In this document: positions 19,815 to 31,342 of the stretch, piece after piece
Position numbering within the stretch: position 1 is the first letter of the stretch
Layout: the number at the start of each line of letters is the position of its first letter
DNA from: Adiantum capillus-veneris
Lineage: Eukaryota > Streptophyta > Polypodiopsida > Polypodiales > Pteridaceae
Length of the DNA: 62,000 nt
NCBI GenBank assembly: GCA_014529385.2
Contig: CM043968.1
Location: forward strand, 30,705,513 to 30,767,512
Direction of reading: 5' to 3'
Program-made: the position numbers and the translations under genes
Notes under the pieces: generated by a model
The model's database searches: none
Seen by the model: the letters and a program-made list of their open reading frames with translations, nothing else
What the model was told of the DNA's origin: nothing

Positions 19815-21468
19815 AATTAAGGTAGACGATCTGACCACTTAGCACAAGCTTTCACAAAGCTGTCCAAACCTGGCGAGGGCTGAAAACGCAGGTTTTCGAC
19901 CGGATTTCGATAGCATAACGGCGCAAAAACCCCTGTAGGTCAAAAACACGTGTCTAGGACGGATTCCCTCGATATCTGGAAGCTTTTTGGTGAGCTGTCA
20001 CAGAAATTCAGCGGGCTGTAATTCTCTGTTTTTCACTGCCGGGAGCCCAAAAGCGTGTACACGCATCCCAAGGCTCTCATGAGGCTCCCCCGATGTTCCC
20101 TTGGAGTTTAGGTGCGAAAACACAGCAGGCTGTAATTCCCTGTTTCGGATCGTTTTTAGCGGAGCGAACACGCCTACGCGTGTCCCAAGGGCTCCCGCAC
20201 GCAATGGGACAGTTCCCCTGTGAATTGGACGAGTTTTCACGCGAGAAAACTCTCCAAACTCGCAATCTTTCGTGATGGAACTGTGCGTACCTGTGGGGGA
20301 TTAGCAATTAGCTAATCCGGTTCCTGTTCAGAAGGCTCTTGCCTTGGCAAACGCGCATAAACCCTCAGAACTGTACATAGGTCAAATGAGAAGCCCACTA
20401 GTGGGGCATAACATACTGAAGGTAGGGGAGAAAGAGAGCAGTATGTAGCGTGCGGGGCATCACTCCCGTCACCATACTGTGCATAGAGGGCAAGGTAAGC
20501 ATTCCATAGCTTCTGTACCTGCTACAATCCACCTGAGGCTGAAAATGGCGTCCCCTTTGTTGATATGCATCTCGTTTTTGCCTCCTAGAGTGGCAGAATC
20601 GCTCAGAGGCTGACACGTCGCCCAGTTTCCGAGTTTGGGCTTTCCCTTCTAAAAATATCTCAACTGGTGCGTCAATTTACTTGGCAGCAGAGCAATAAAA
20701 TGTTCCCCTTGTCATTCCAGAGCTAATGACGCGAACACATTTTCCGGTCAAAAATAGCAGTTCCCTAAATTTTAGGAGATGCTTCAATGGCGTCCCTATC
20801 GGTCTCCTGACCATCATTGAAGACTACCATTTGACCAACATCTACAATGTGGGTTAATTTACTGGCCCCTTTCAACTTATAAAGTTGCTGTGACTTGACG
20901 AGTGGCCCAAATTCCAGTTTGGCGCACACGAGCTTCCATACTCATAAGAATTCAGTGGTAACTGGCCCGGGCGGTCCGTGTCTGACCGACCTAGATCCAC
21001 GATGTGAGAAACCCATTTGGCTGCAGCCGTTTCACACTGGCCATGCAATGTCCATTTGCACCTTTTCAAGGGTTTTGGGGACAAACAAGTAAAAATAAAA
21101 TAAATATATCTAATACTTATTTATGGAAGGCAACAGGAAAAATACACCTCCTGGTGACACACCCCACCCTTGAAATACTGCAAGCGACCTCGCTTGCATG
21201 CCAATAATATATGCAGATATCTCATGATATCACATATATTCTATGATGTGAATCCAAGATATACATGCTTCCGGAAATGTAGCGTTGGACGATTAAACAA
21301 TCCCACCAACCTGGCTACGACACATATATCAAGCATAGAAGTCTTCTAGTGTACTCTTGAGCACAAACTTCTCTAGCTAAATTCTGTATGGAAAGAGTAG
21401 ATACAATTGCTTAACTACTCTCTTGAGCATCATGAACCATGCTCTTGCCTTGCTCCAAAAAGGCTACA

Positions 21469-22833
21469 TCAAGTCACTGTGGGTTCCATTTGAAAGGCTT
21501 CGAGATACAATTGCAATAGCTGAGGTGAATCAAGCAATTCAGACTCTTCCATCCATTTGGCATCTAATGATGGATAGTTCTTGAACTTCACCAAATAGCG
21601 TCTTGCAACCTTTCCTCTAACCTTTCTTTCTTTATGTGCCAATATCTGTTCAGGAACAAGGATTTCATCCAATTTTTCCACTTCGGGTTGTTCCTCATCA
21701 AGCATATTCTCTGGCACATCACCAACAAAGGGCCTTAGAAGACTGACATGAAAAGCATTATGTATTTTCCAGCCTTCTGGTAGCTTTAACCTGTAAGCTA
21801 CATCGCTGATCTTTTCTGAAATCTGAAAAGGACCATAATATCGCATACTGAGCTTAGGAAACAAGCGTTCCTTGCCTTTCCTTTTCCTTAACCTGGCCTT
21901 TTCAAAGCGCAAAAGTACCTAATCACCAAGTGAAAATACAAGTTCACGACGGTGACGATCAGCAGCTTTCTTTTGCTTAGCCTGAGTCTTCTCAAGAGCA
22001 ATCTTTATCTTCCCGTATGTTTCATCCATATCTTGCACATACTTGTCTGCCTCAAATATCTTGTCCTTAGTCTGCAAAATGGGTGGGACTTTGTTTCCTC
22101 CTTCCACTATCTCAAATGGTGCCTTACGTGTTGATGTATGCACAGTGTTATTGTAAGCATATTCAACCAATGGGAGATGGTGTTCCCAAGTTGCCTTGTG
22201 CTCTGAGACATAACATTTGAGTAGGTCCAAGACAGTAGAATTTGCCTCTTCTGACTGTCCATTAGTTTGCGGATGAAACGAAGAAGAGAACTTGAGGGTA
22301 GTGCCCATGTTCTCAAACAATGCCTTCCAGAAAAGACTCGTCATACGTGGATCCCTGTCACTGACAATTGACTGAGGCATCCCATGATATTTAAAGATAT
22401 TGCTCATGAATATCTTGACCATGTGTTATGGCTTTATCTTCTTCCTAACAGGAATGAAATGGGCTTGCTTACTGAACCTACAAATGATAGTCCAAATCCC
22501 ATCATTTCCTGTTTGCGTCCTTGGAAGATCAAAGATAAAGTCCATTGCTATACTTTCCCATGGCCTATCAGGGATCGGCAATGGCTGCAACAATCCCGGT
22601 TGCTTTTGTCTGTCAAATTTGACATTTTGGCATACTAAGCATGATCTTACAAATGTGTCAACATCTTGACGCAAAGGTGGCCAATAGAAGAATGCCTCAA
22701 CCCCTTTCACTGTCGCATCAATTCCACGATGCCCAGCATAAGGTGGAGCATGACTTTCCATCAAAATCTTTGGCCGTAACTGTTTAGTAACGCATAACTT
22801 TCCATGCATCATGAGAAAGTCATTCTTAAGCAT
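21469..22833 (-). pseudogene. Chromovirus integrase and chromodomain
   Basis: One minus-strand frame interrupted by stops at 22423-22425 and 21916-21918. It carries the N-terminal zinc-binding region (HAPPYAGHRGI ... CLVCQ), the catalytic core with D in AMDFIFDLP, D in VSDRDPRM and E in GQSEEANS, then [11 protein letters not shown] and a C-terminal chromodomain (YLVKFKNYPSLDAKWM). Chromodomains of this group direct insertion to particular chromatin. The first Asp, second Asp and Glu are all present. A frame change near 22820 separates it from RNase H upstream. Confidence 0.9.
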
Positions 22834-24593
22834 ATAGTGCTCATGATGTTGCCCATCAAAAAGCTGGTCATAGATCCTTGCAAATCTGAATCTTCAGCAT
22901 ATTGTGTCTTCATTTCGTCTAGTTCACAATGGTACGGAATTGACACTGCTGAAATTTGGGGCTTTCGTGACAACGCATCAGCCACCACGTTCTTTTTCCC
23001 TTGCACATGCACAATCTGAAAATGGAACATTGACCAGATGTTTGCCCATCGCATGTGCTTCTCAGACAACTTCCTCTGTGTAAGAAAATATCGCAAGGTT
23101 TGATGATCCGTTTGGACAACAAAATCAGCCCCTAGCAAATAGTGTTTCCAACTAGTGAGAGCATGAATTACTGCCAGCAATTCTTTCTCATAGACTTGCA
23201 AGTTCCTTTCAGTCTTCAAAAGAATTCTGCTCTCATATGCGACTACTCGGCCATTCTACATTAAAACTGCACGAAGACTATGGCCACACGCATCACATTG
23301 AACCACAAAAGGTTTAGAAAGATCTGGCAAAATAATTACCGGATCTGAAGTCAGCTTCTCTTTCAAGTGTTTTAATGCTAAAATTTCCTTGGCTGTCCAC
23401 TTGAAAGTAACTCCTTTTCCTTGCAGTGCATGGAGTGGAGAAGCAATCTCAACAAAATTTCGGATGAACCTCCTGTAATAGGAACATAAGCCTAGAAAGC
23501 TTCGAATGTTATGTACGGACTTCAAGTCTGGCCATGACCTAATTGCTTCCACTTCAGCGGGATCCATGCGTACCCCATCCTTTAAAACAATGTGCCCAAG
23601 GAAGTGAATTTCTTGCAAAAAGAACTCACTTTTCTTCGCATTGATGAGTAGCCTATTCTTGCGTAGCTCATTGAAAACTGCGGTCAAGTGATCCCTATGC
23701 TCCTCTTCAGACTTTGAGTAGACAATCATGTCACCAAAGAAGGTACCCACGAAGTTTCTATGTGGTCTAAAAATTCTGTCCATCATCCTATTAAATGTGG
23801 CAGGAGCATTTGTGAGACCAAATGGCATGACAAGAAACTCATAGAGACCAAATGTTGTCCTGAACGCAGTCTTATGGACATCTTTTGGTCTAATGCGTAT
23901 CTGATGATACCCGCTCTTTAGGTCTATTCTTGTAAACAATGACGCTCCCTCAAGCCGATCAAGAATGTCATCTATCCTCGGTATGGGGAACCTGTTCTTG
24001 ATAGTATTCTTATTCAAGGCGCGATAGTCAATGCACATGCGCCATGAACCATCCTTCTTCTGCACTAAGAGTACAGGCGAACAAAAAGGGGATGAATTGG
24101 GCTGAATCAGCCCCTTCTCTAAAAGCTCGTTGACCTGACTCATAATCTCTTTCTGCTGGGCTGCACTAACCCTGTATGGTGGTCTATTCGGTGGACTAGA
24201 ACCTGGCACAAGATCTATTGTATGATCCTCAGGTCTCTCAGGAGGTAACTCCCCTGGCAAAGAGTCCGAAAAACAATCACTGAAACCACTCAAAAAAGTT
24301 GACCTGTCTTTATCTAAGGTAGACAAATTAGATACAACTTGAGGTACTTCTTTTGCAAAGATCAAGTACGCAGAAAGATGATTCTTTATTACAGATGAAA
24401 TAGCAGAAGCAGAAACAACTGGAACAGACTCGCCTTTAAGCTTTACATCAAGGACATGAGTCTTTCCTCTATGTACAAGGGTAATCTTTTTGTTGTAAGT
24501 ATCCACCATAGCATGCAACCTGTAACACCATGGGATACCCAATAACACATCACAGCTCAAGTGGTATAATATGAAATTCTTCCGCATCCACAT
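22834..24593 (-). pseudogene. Chromovirus reverse transcriptase and RNase H
   Basis: Starts after the protease and shows LVQKKDGSWRMCIDYRALNK, TRIDLKSGYHQIRI, FLVMPFGLTNAPATF and then FFGDMIVYSKS where the family has a double Asp; the first catalytic Asp is replaced by Gly. The RT connection continues to FLGLCSYYRRFI, and RNase H to QCDACGHSLRAVLM, where a TAG at 23256-23258 interrupts, then resumes with VYEKELLAVIHAL, TDHQTLRYF and VVADALSRKP. The first 40 residues overlap the protease region in another frame, so there is a frameshift near 24570. The stop and the Gly change each should abolish activity. Confidence 0.9.
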
Positions 24594-25060
24594 AGCTCTG
24601 AATGTGCAGACGAAGCTTTCCCAGAAAGGGAGTAACAGGCTCTGAATGTCCTGGGCATGCCAAACCTGCTTCGCCTGTCATACCTATCTCCTCTACACGA
24701 ATGCCCAACTTTGATGCCAATTCTGGTGATATGAAATTTGCACGAGCTCCTGGATCAAAGAAAACCAGCATTGTCTGGTCTCTTACTTTGCCCCAAGCTG
24801 TGCACAGCTCTGTGGCATCTGTGTTTGGCTGATCTCCAACCAAATCTGGAACAAGTCCTGCACTCGGCTTTGGCTTCTTCCCTTTATGGTCTGACTTGTC
24901 ATCCTTATCCTGTGACTTCTTCTGTGGGCACTCATTTGCAAAGTGTCCTTCCTGTTCACAAATGTAGCATTTCTTGGCCTCCCTAAGAGCTTTCCGTTCT
25001 TCAAAAGTTTTGCCAGAAAAATGCCTCTTTTGTCTTTGTCCTCGTCCCGAAGAAGACTTA
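24550..25060 (-). pseudogene. Chromovirus zinc knuckle and protease
   Basis: The zinc knuckle CYICEQEGHFANEC is readable near 24930-24975. The protease frame includes MLVFFDPGARANFISPELASKLGI: the usual D-S/T-G-A loop is D-P-G-A here, a change expected to impair catalysis. It runs to HIIPLEL near 24550, where the pol frame changes. Confidence 0.8.
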
Positions 25061-25087
25061 GATTGCTTCTTGGACGTATCACCTTCT

Positions 25088-26532
25088 TCAGTGGAGGGCT
25101 TCTATGTGGGAGGCTAGAAGGCTTTGCTGCAACATTGCCCTTGGTTGAAAACTGTTTGCCCTGGGACCCTTTCTTGTGGCTATTAAATCCATCGGAATCT
25201 CCCTTCGACAGATTGCTGCCACTCTTGCATTCTCTATCAACTGAAACATATTCATGACAGTAGTCTTTGTGCAGTAGTCCCTGATTTTCTTGGGCAATCT
25301 GCAACAGTACTTCTCAATCTGTTCTGACAATGGCACAAACCTGTAAGAGGTGACTGGCAACAGTGTGGCCCAAAACTGTTTATGGTTCACTTCCAAATTC
25401 GCACACTGTTTAGCATTCAACTCGTGCCATTCCGTCATTACATCCACTTCAAAAGTGTTTGTCAACCATGCAGGCGCAAAAAGTTGTTTGAATTGGACCC
25501 ACGTTGTTGGGGCTTGACCTTGGTTCAACAATGCGGTCCACCATTGAAGCGCATTCCCTTTCAAGAAAGTGGCAGCCTTGCGTATCTTTGAAGATTCCGT
25601 GAAGTTTCCTCCAGCATAAGCTGCATCGAACTGTTGTATGAAGGTCAAAGCCTTTAATTGGTCCTCAGTTCCTCTGAAAGTTTCAAACTTCACTCCCTGC
25701 CCACCTTCCTTGTAATCCTTAGGCTGACTCAAAGGAGCCACATTATCATAAACAGGTGCCTGTAACAGTGGTGCTCCATGAGTGTTCATTCCAGCACTCG
25801 CATCAACTGTTTTCCCTGTCATATCTGCATTTTGTACGTATGGCTGCGAAAAACCAGCCATACCAAATTGACCATGTGTGAAGAAAGAATACTCTATCTC
25901 CTCCCAAGCTTTAATGGAGAGCTCAAGCACTCGAAACTGACCATAGGCACCCTGAAAACCTGGTTGGACACCCATGTTCACGTACATAGGGTTACCCATG
26001 CCTGTTTGCATTGTCCCGAACACATTCCTTGGCATATAACCTGTGGAAGGTCCAGCCATAGCTTGAAACACTGAACCACCTCCAAAATAACCAGGATAAG
26101 TATTAGGTAATGAAGGGTTTGACGCATAGCCTGTTCATTACTCCCTTGACCATTCACAAACGGTTCCTGTCCAGCTAAAGCAAGTTGCTTTGGATCATTG
26201 GACACCGCTAGTTGCTCAACCACATGGGCTTACCCTCGAGCATCATGAGTCCTCTGCGCATTGGAAATCTCCTTTTCCTGCAACGGCTCAGTCATGCCCT
26301 GTGTAGGAGGCTGAAAACCCTGTGTCGGAGCCTGTAAGAATTCCTGCATCCTTGGGTTGTTAGCCAACTGCTGAAACATGTCCATGCAACAATGCAGTTG
26401 AGTTCTAAACAACCTGTCCTCTTCTTGAAGAGTTGAAGGAATTTTCTCTGTGCCATGTGAAGAAGATCCCTCTTTAGGTACTTGGTCTCTCTTCTCTGCC
26501 ATAACGACAAGCTCTGTGTTGCTTTCACCCAC
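25088..26532 (-). pseudogene. Chromovirus gag
   Basis: The likely start is at 26532 (MGESNTELVVMAEKRDQ), reading to a stop at 26230. After at least one frame change the body is open from 26071 to 25088 and includes the retrotransposon gag domain: FETFRGTEDQLKALTFIQQF, RKAATFLKGNALQWWTALL and WVQFKQLFAPAWL. A stop after SHIEALH separates it from the knuckle frame. Gag would form the particle that packages element RNA. Upstream, only about 55 bases separate the start from the LTR, so the leader is very short. Confidence 0.85.
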
Positions 26533-26587
26533 AACAATCCACGCTGCACTTTTTGAAGAAAAAGTGACTATCCCGTCGATGGAACCA

Positions 26588-28128
26588 TATAACCAGCCCG
26601 TACAATGTAGAGGGCGGTACTATTTCAATTACCTGTTAACTTTACACAGAGCACTGAGAAGGGAAGAGAACATAGTTGCGTCCAGCGACTAGAATGTCAT
26701 TGCGCACACGAGACCGACACCCTGTAGGCCCCAAAGACTGGTGCCCCTTTCGATATTTCTTTATTCAAATTAAGGTAGACGATCCGACCACTTAGCACAA
26801 GCTTTCACAAAGCTGTCCAAACCTTGCGAGGGCTGAAAACGCAGGTTTTCGACCGGATTTCGACAGCATAACGGCGCAAAAACCCTTGTAGGTCAAAAAC
26901 ACCTGTCTAGGACGGATTCCCTCGATATCTGGAAGCTTTCTGGTGAGCTGTCACAGAAATTCAGTGGGCTGTAATTCTCTGTTTTTCACTGCCGGGAGCC
27001 CAAAAGCCTGTACACGCATCCCAAGGCTCTCACGAGGCTCCCCCGATGTTCCCTTGGAGTTTAGGTGCGAAACCCTAAACCTGCAGAAAAACACAGCAGG
27101 CTGTAATTCCCTGTTTCGGATCGTTTTTAGCGGAGCGAACACGCCTACGCGTGTCCCAAGGGCTCCCGCACGCAATGGGACAGTTCCTCTGTGAATTGGA
27201 TGAGTTGTCACGCGAGAATACTCTCCAAACTCGCAATCTTTCGTGATGGAACTGTGCGTACCTGTGGGGGATTAGCAATTAGCTAATCCGGTTCCTGTTC
27301 AAAAGGCTCTTGCCTTGGCAAACGCGCATAAACCCCCAGAACTGTACATAGGTCAAATGAGAAGCCCACTAGTGGGGCATAACATACTATAGGTAGGGGA
27401 GAAAGAGAGCAGTATGTAGCGTGCGGGGCATCACTCCCGTCACCATACTGTGCATAGAGGGCAAGGTAAGCATTCCATAGCTTTTGTACCTGCTACAATC
27501 CACCTGAGGCTGAAAATGGCGCCCCCTTTGTTGATATGCAGCTCGTTTTTGCCTCCCAGAGTGGCAGAATCGCTCACAGGCTAACACGTCGCCCAGTTTT
27601 CGAGTTTGGGCTTTCCCTGCTAAAAATATCTCAACTGGTGCGTCAATTTACTTGGCAGCAGAGCAATAAAATGTTCCCCTTGTCATTCCAGAGCTAATGA
27701 CGCGAACACATTTTCCGGTCAAAAATAGCAGTTCCCTAAATTTTAGGAGATGCTTCCATGGCGTCCCTATCGGTCTCCTGACCATCATTGAAGACTACAA
27801 TTTGACCAACATCTACAATGTGGGTTAATTTACTGGCCCCTTTCAACTTATAAAGTTGCAGTGACTTGACGAGTGGCCCAAATTCCAGTTTGGCGCACAC
27901 GAGCTACCATACTCATCAGAATTCAGTGCTAACTGGCCCGGGCAGTCCGTGTCTGACCGACCTAGATCCCCGATGTGAGAAACCCATTTGGCTGCAGCCG
28001 TTTCACACTGGCCATGCAATGTCCACTTGCACCTTTTCAAGGGTTTTGGGACAAACAAGTAAAAATAAAATAAATATATCTAATACTTATTTACGGAAGG
28101 CAACAGGAAAAATACACCTCCTGGTGAC
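26588..28128 (-). repeat. 5' LTR (about 1.54 kb)
   Basis: Partner of 19298-21158. It has one copy of the 337-bp block and an extra 18 bp (AACCCTAAACCTGCAGAA) near 27068. The sequence just inside reads TGGTTCCATCGACGG on the minus strand, unlike the initiator tRNA-Met site used elsewhere in the window. Confidence 0.85.
26728..26765 (-). promoter_or_regulatory. Conserved LTR motif, copy 6
   Basis: Minus strand AATAAAGAAATATCG, AAAGGGGCACC, TTTGGGGCC; two base changes from the other LTR of the element. Confidence 0.65.
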
Positions 28129-28134
28129 GATCTT

Positions 28135-28684
28135 TAACAGTGAATGGCATTCCATGCTAGTTGCTTTTCCCCGTTCTGCGTTCTGATTTCCTGTTTCGGG
28201 TAACTATGCTAGTGGGTAAGAGGTAAAACCCACAAAATGATGATGAATAATGAGAAAGGTATAGTGACCAAGCAGGCATTCAAGCTAAAACCCACAAAAT
28301 GATGATGAACAGTAGGAAGGAACCAAGGAGGCATTCAAGCTAAAGCTAAGCTCTAAAATGGCCAATGGGACTTCCCTAATGTCAACAGAGAATGGTAAAA
28401 TTTGCCTAAGCAAAAGCTTAAAAACTTGAAAGCTCTAGGAGTAGTGATAGAAATAGGAGAAGATTAAAAAACCCAAGAAGTAAAGGGGCACGCTCGTCTC
28501 ATGCACATGAGCGCGTGCACATGCGTGCACACACACACACACACACATGATAGAAAAAATATGTTTGGTGCTTTATGATTGTTAATTAGGTGCAAACCTC
28601 TTAAGTACATGTATTTGCATGTGCCTGCGTGTTTGTGCATGTGCATACATGCTCACAAGTTTGTTTGTTGGTGCTGTTTTATAG
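28135..28684 (+). other. Probable intron sequence before the VPS25 last exon
   Basis: Contains two copies of AAAACCCACAAAATGATGATGAA near 28228 and 28290, and a CA tract at 28530-28547. It ends TGCTGTTTTATAG, a good 3' splice site directly before coding sequence. No further exon was found here. Confidence 0.5.
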
Positions 28685-28812
28685 AGTTGGCTGGAATTGA
28701 TAGAACAGTGCTTGTACGAGCATTGAAGCTTCTGGAACAGCGTGGCAAGGCTGCCATGTTTAAGGGAACTTCAGAAGACGATGAGGGGGTCAAGTTTTCT
28801 GCACAGTGGTAG
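28685..28812 (+). CDS. VPS25: Last exon of VPS25, ESCRT-II subunit
   Basis: After the splice acceptor TTTTATAG the frame reads ELAGIDRTVLVRALKLLEQ and continues RGKAAMFKGTSEDDEGVKFS to a stop at 28810-28812. This matches the conserved C-terminal winged-helix end of VPS25, including the hallmark LLE..GKA.(M/L/V)FKGTS.DDEGVKF. VPS25 is a core subunit of ESCRT-II, which sorts ubiquitinated membrane proteins at the endosome; two copies bind VPS22 and VPS36 and recruit ESCRT-III. Only about 42 of its roughly 180 residues are here. The exon shows no stop or frameshift, so the gene may be live with its 5' exons far to the left, beyond the retroelements. A processed pseudogene is unlikely because an intron boundary is present, but a broken gene copy cannot be excluded. 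Confidence 0.85.
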
Positions 28813-29452
28813 ACTTGAAAAGTACAATGAGAATTCGATAAGCCTTCTTCTCCAGTACAAAATTTCAGTCATCAACCCCACCATGATGGGCCATATTGGA
28901 GCTTCCTCGACAGGAGTGATTGTTATTGCCCTCTTCAAATGATTCGGATCATTTGATTGAAAAGTCTTCTTCATAGAGTGTTTTGGAATATCAAACAGGG
29001 GGGTGCATTTCTGTTGGATTCACATCGTGTCATTATGTACCCTAAAGCAGTGTAAAAACGCCCCTTTTTTGAAACTTTTTAAATGAACCTTCTGTGTACA
29101 GTAATACACATTGCTTTAAACTTTACCTGTCTTTTGTTGCCACATTGGCTCATTGTGACACCAGTCTATACCTTGCACTTTGCTTTAAAGGTGAATCTGG
29201 GCTTATCCAGGTATGTATATATATAACTGTATTCATCACATTTTTAACTCTTAGGTGTGTTGTTTATTTCAAATGATAGCTGTGTGTTTTAAGTCTTTGT
29301 TAGTGAGCAGGTTGCCTCCGCAAAGGATATTGTTTTGTGCTGAATGACGTGGATGACGGTCAGATCAAATCATAGGGCTGTGTCCCAAAACTTTGTTTTT
29401 TTTTTTTGCTGGCTTTCTAATATAATTTTACCTGAACTTATGCTTGAATAAA
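28813..29452 (+). other. Possible 3' UTR of VPS25
   Basis: Non-coding sequence after the VPS25 stop, with AATAAA at 29447-29452 in TTGAATAAAATTG as a possible polyadenylation signal. The extent is a guess. Confidence 0.35.
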
Positions 29453-29933
29453 ATTGCACGGAGACGGTAAAAGTTTTTAACAAGGCCGAGTTGTAGATAA
29501 ACCAAAGCCTTTATCCTTCATTTTTGAGAATGGACTTTGGATTCCAGTAACAGCTCAGATGTTTACTCTTTTTGTGTTTTATCGACATGCACCATTGCCC
29601 CCTCATGCAACATATTTCCTTACAAAATGTCACTTGTTCATCTAGGAACGTCGCTTGAGCCTCCTTTGTCTTGCCTTCTTGGTTGAGCCTCACTCAGTTA
29701 TGGTAGCCACCTTCTGGTGGACATCTTTCTGGTGGTTTTTTTCTCTCGTCTTTGTGTCTCTTGTACTTATGTTTGTGTTTATGGATTTCCTAGGATGCTC
29801 ACATGTTGCAGTAGACGAGGGTCCCTCGTTTCGATTCATCTGCCTTGGTGGGAGGCCTTTCTTCTTTCCCTTGATTAGGTTGAGGGGGCACTTTAAACAC
29901 AGGCGTGCAGGTGCGCACAGAGAAATGAAATGA

Positions 29934-29993
<60 letters not shown>

Positions 29994-31154
29994 AATGAAA
30001 TGAAATGTTATATTAACGTCCTCAAAAGGCCAAAATGACCTATGAGACCAAAAAGTTACAATTGGTGAATCTGATACCATGTCTGAGTACGGAAATTACT
30101 AAGTTACAAAGAACTAGCACTAAAACACTAAGGAGAAAGGAAAAGGGGAGGGAGGGGGGGGGGGGGGGGGGTTGTGGGTTCAGATGAATCAAAATCTCTC
30201 ATCGGTTGCTGTTGACCATCAATTTACAACAAGGACTAATTTACATATGTGAACTATGTCCCAGGAATATACATGGAACTATGTGTGGATGTGTAGGAGA
30301 TTCAATCGTACAATTTGTTGAGGTTCATGTGTCACCTCTTATAGTGGAGACCATAACTCACAGCAAGAACTGTTAGATGTGCACTCTTTTTATGAGTATG
30401 AATTATATGAAGTACGTGAGTGCGTGTGAGATGCCAACAATTAGTTCTCATTGCACATGTTGTGGGGAACAATGTGCCACGCTCATGAATGTGTGTGTTG
30501 GATCCGAGCATGTACTGATTCACAGTTTTCTCAATAAATATAATGCATATCTCCTAAATGGATTCAAAAATAAATAAATTTAGTGCAGACATATTATAGT
30601 GGAAGAAGCTCCAAAGAGAGATAATACAAGTGGAAAATGATGCAAGAGAATTAAAAAAAAAAGAGAGTACAATTCAAAAATGACACACATATTGCATGAA
30701 CGGTGGACAACCTCTTTATAGGGGCATGTAAAGTTTTTAGACTTTCCGTTTTCATGAGGCTTCCATTTCTTAAACTCACCCTTAACTTATGTATTTGATA
30801 TGTTTTGAAAGGATTTTTCTTCTTCCCAAATGGTGGAGACCTAATTGCAAGTGTTTAGTAGTCCAGTAAATAGTGTCTGTGATGAAGCAACTGTTTATAT
30901 TTCTTGTCAATGACTACCACCAGCCTTTAATTTGGACTTTTCTATGAATGTGAATTTTGAATTCTCTAGGATTATGTACCTCTGTGTGTCAGGGTTGTAT
31001 GTGCACATTGCAAAGTTTTCTATGAGCTGTAACCTCTTGAATTTTGTCAACTTTCTATAAATTTGGTGTAGCATATTTCCAATCATTTTCTTTAGTGGCT
31101 TGGAGTTTTTCATGTTAAAAACTGACTGATATTAAGAATGACAATTGATTGTCA
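29453..31154. other. Non-coding stretch with simple repeats
   Basis: Holds a GA array at 29937-29990 flanked by ATGAAATGAAAT repeats, and a G run at 30154-30171. No coding or RNA gene was recognised. Confidence 0.5.
29937..29990 (+). repeat. (GA)n microsatellite
   Basis: 27 GA units followed by GAAAT repeats. Confidence 0.95.
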
Positions 31155-31342
31155 AGGGGGGGGTTAGCCTAGCAATAAACACGCGGGGCTTTAAGCACGC
31201 CCGCTATGGTTCAACCCCCACCACATGCGGGTGTGGTCGCAATCCTATGAAACTAGTGGGTTCTCTTGTTTATTACAAAGAATCTTCACGGATGCCTTCT
31301 CTTCCCCTCCCCTCTGTAGATTTCAATCTAAAAATTATAATA
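31155..31342 (+). mobile_element. Candidate tRNA-derived SINE
   Basis: Begins GGGGGGGTTAGCCTAGCAA, resembling a tRNA head with an A-box-like TTAGCCTAGCAA (31164-31175). A perfect B box GGTTCAACCCC follows at 31208-31218. The A-to-B spacing of about 33 bases fits RNA polymerase III promoters of tRNA-derived SINEs. A non-tRNA body of about 120 bp and an AT-rich tail follow. It does not fold as a complete tRNA. Target duplications were not found, so a decayed tRNA pseudogene remains possible. Confidence 0.55.

Larger units (their letters stand above)
19298..21158 (-). repeat. 3' LTR (about 1.86 kb) with internal 337-bp tandem duplication
   Basis: Partner of 26588-28128. A block of 337 bp is present twice (about 19440-19776 and 19777-20113), once only in the partner. 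Each copy includes the conserved motif on the minus strand. The right edge follows a G-rich tract (minus strand AGGGTGGGGTG), the probable polypurine tract. Confidence 0.85.
19298..28129 (-). mobile_element. Ty3 chromovirus with long LTRs, coding region disabled
   Basis: LTRs at 19298-21158 and 26588-28128 frame a gag-pol region on the minus strand. ATCTT occurs on both flanks (19293-19297, 28130-28134), consistent with a 5-bp target duplication. The termini are not clearly TG...CA: on the minus strand they read about GTCACC at the start and GGTTATA at the end. The element carries gag, zinc knuckle, protease, RT, RNase H, integrase and chromodomain in order, but with at least three stops and two frameshifts in pol and a changed RT catalytic motif. 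It is related to the fragment at 1099-4165. Confidence 0.85.

Noticed and set aside
22834-24593. An endogenous pararetrovirus (caulimovirus) polymerase
   Set aside because: RT of the two groups is similar, but here LTRs, integrase and a chromodomain are present, which define a Ty3 chromovirus.
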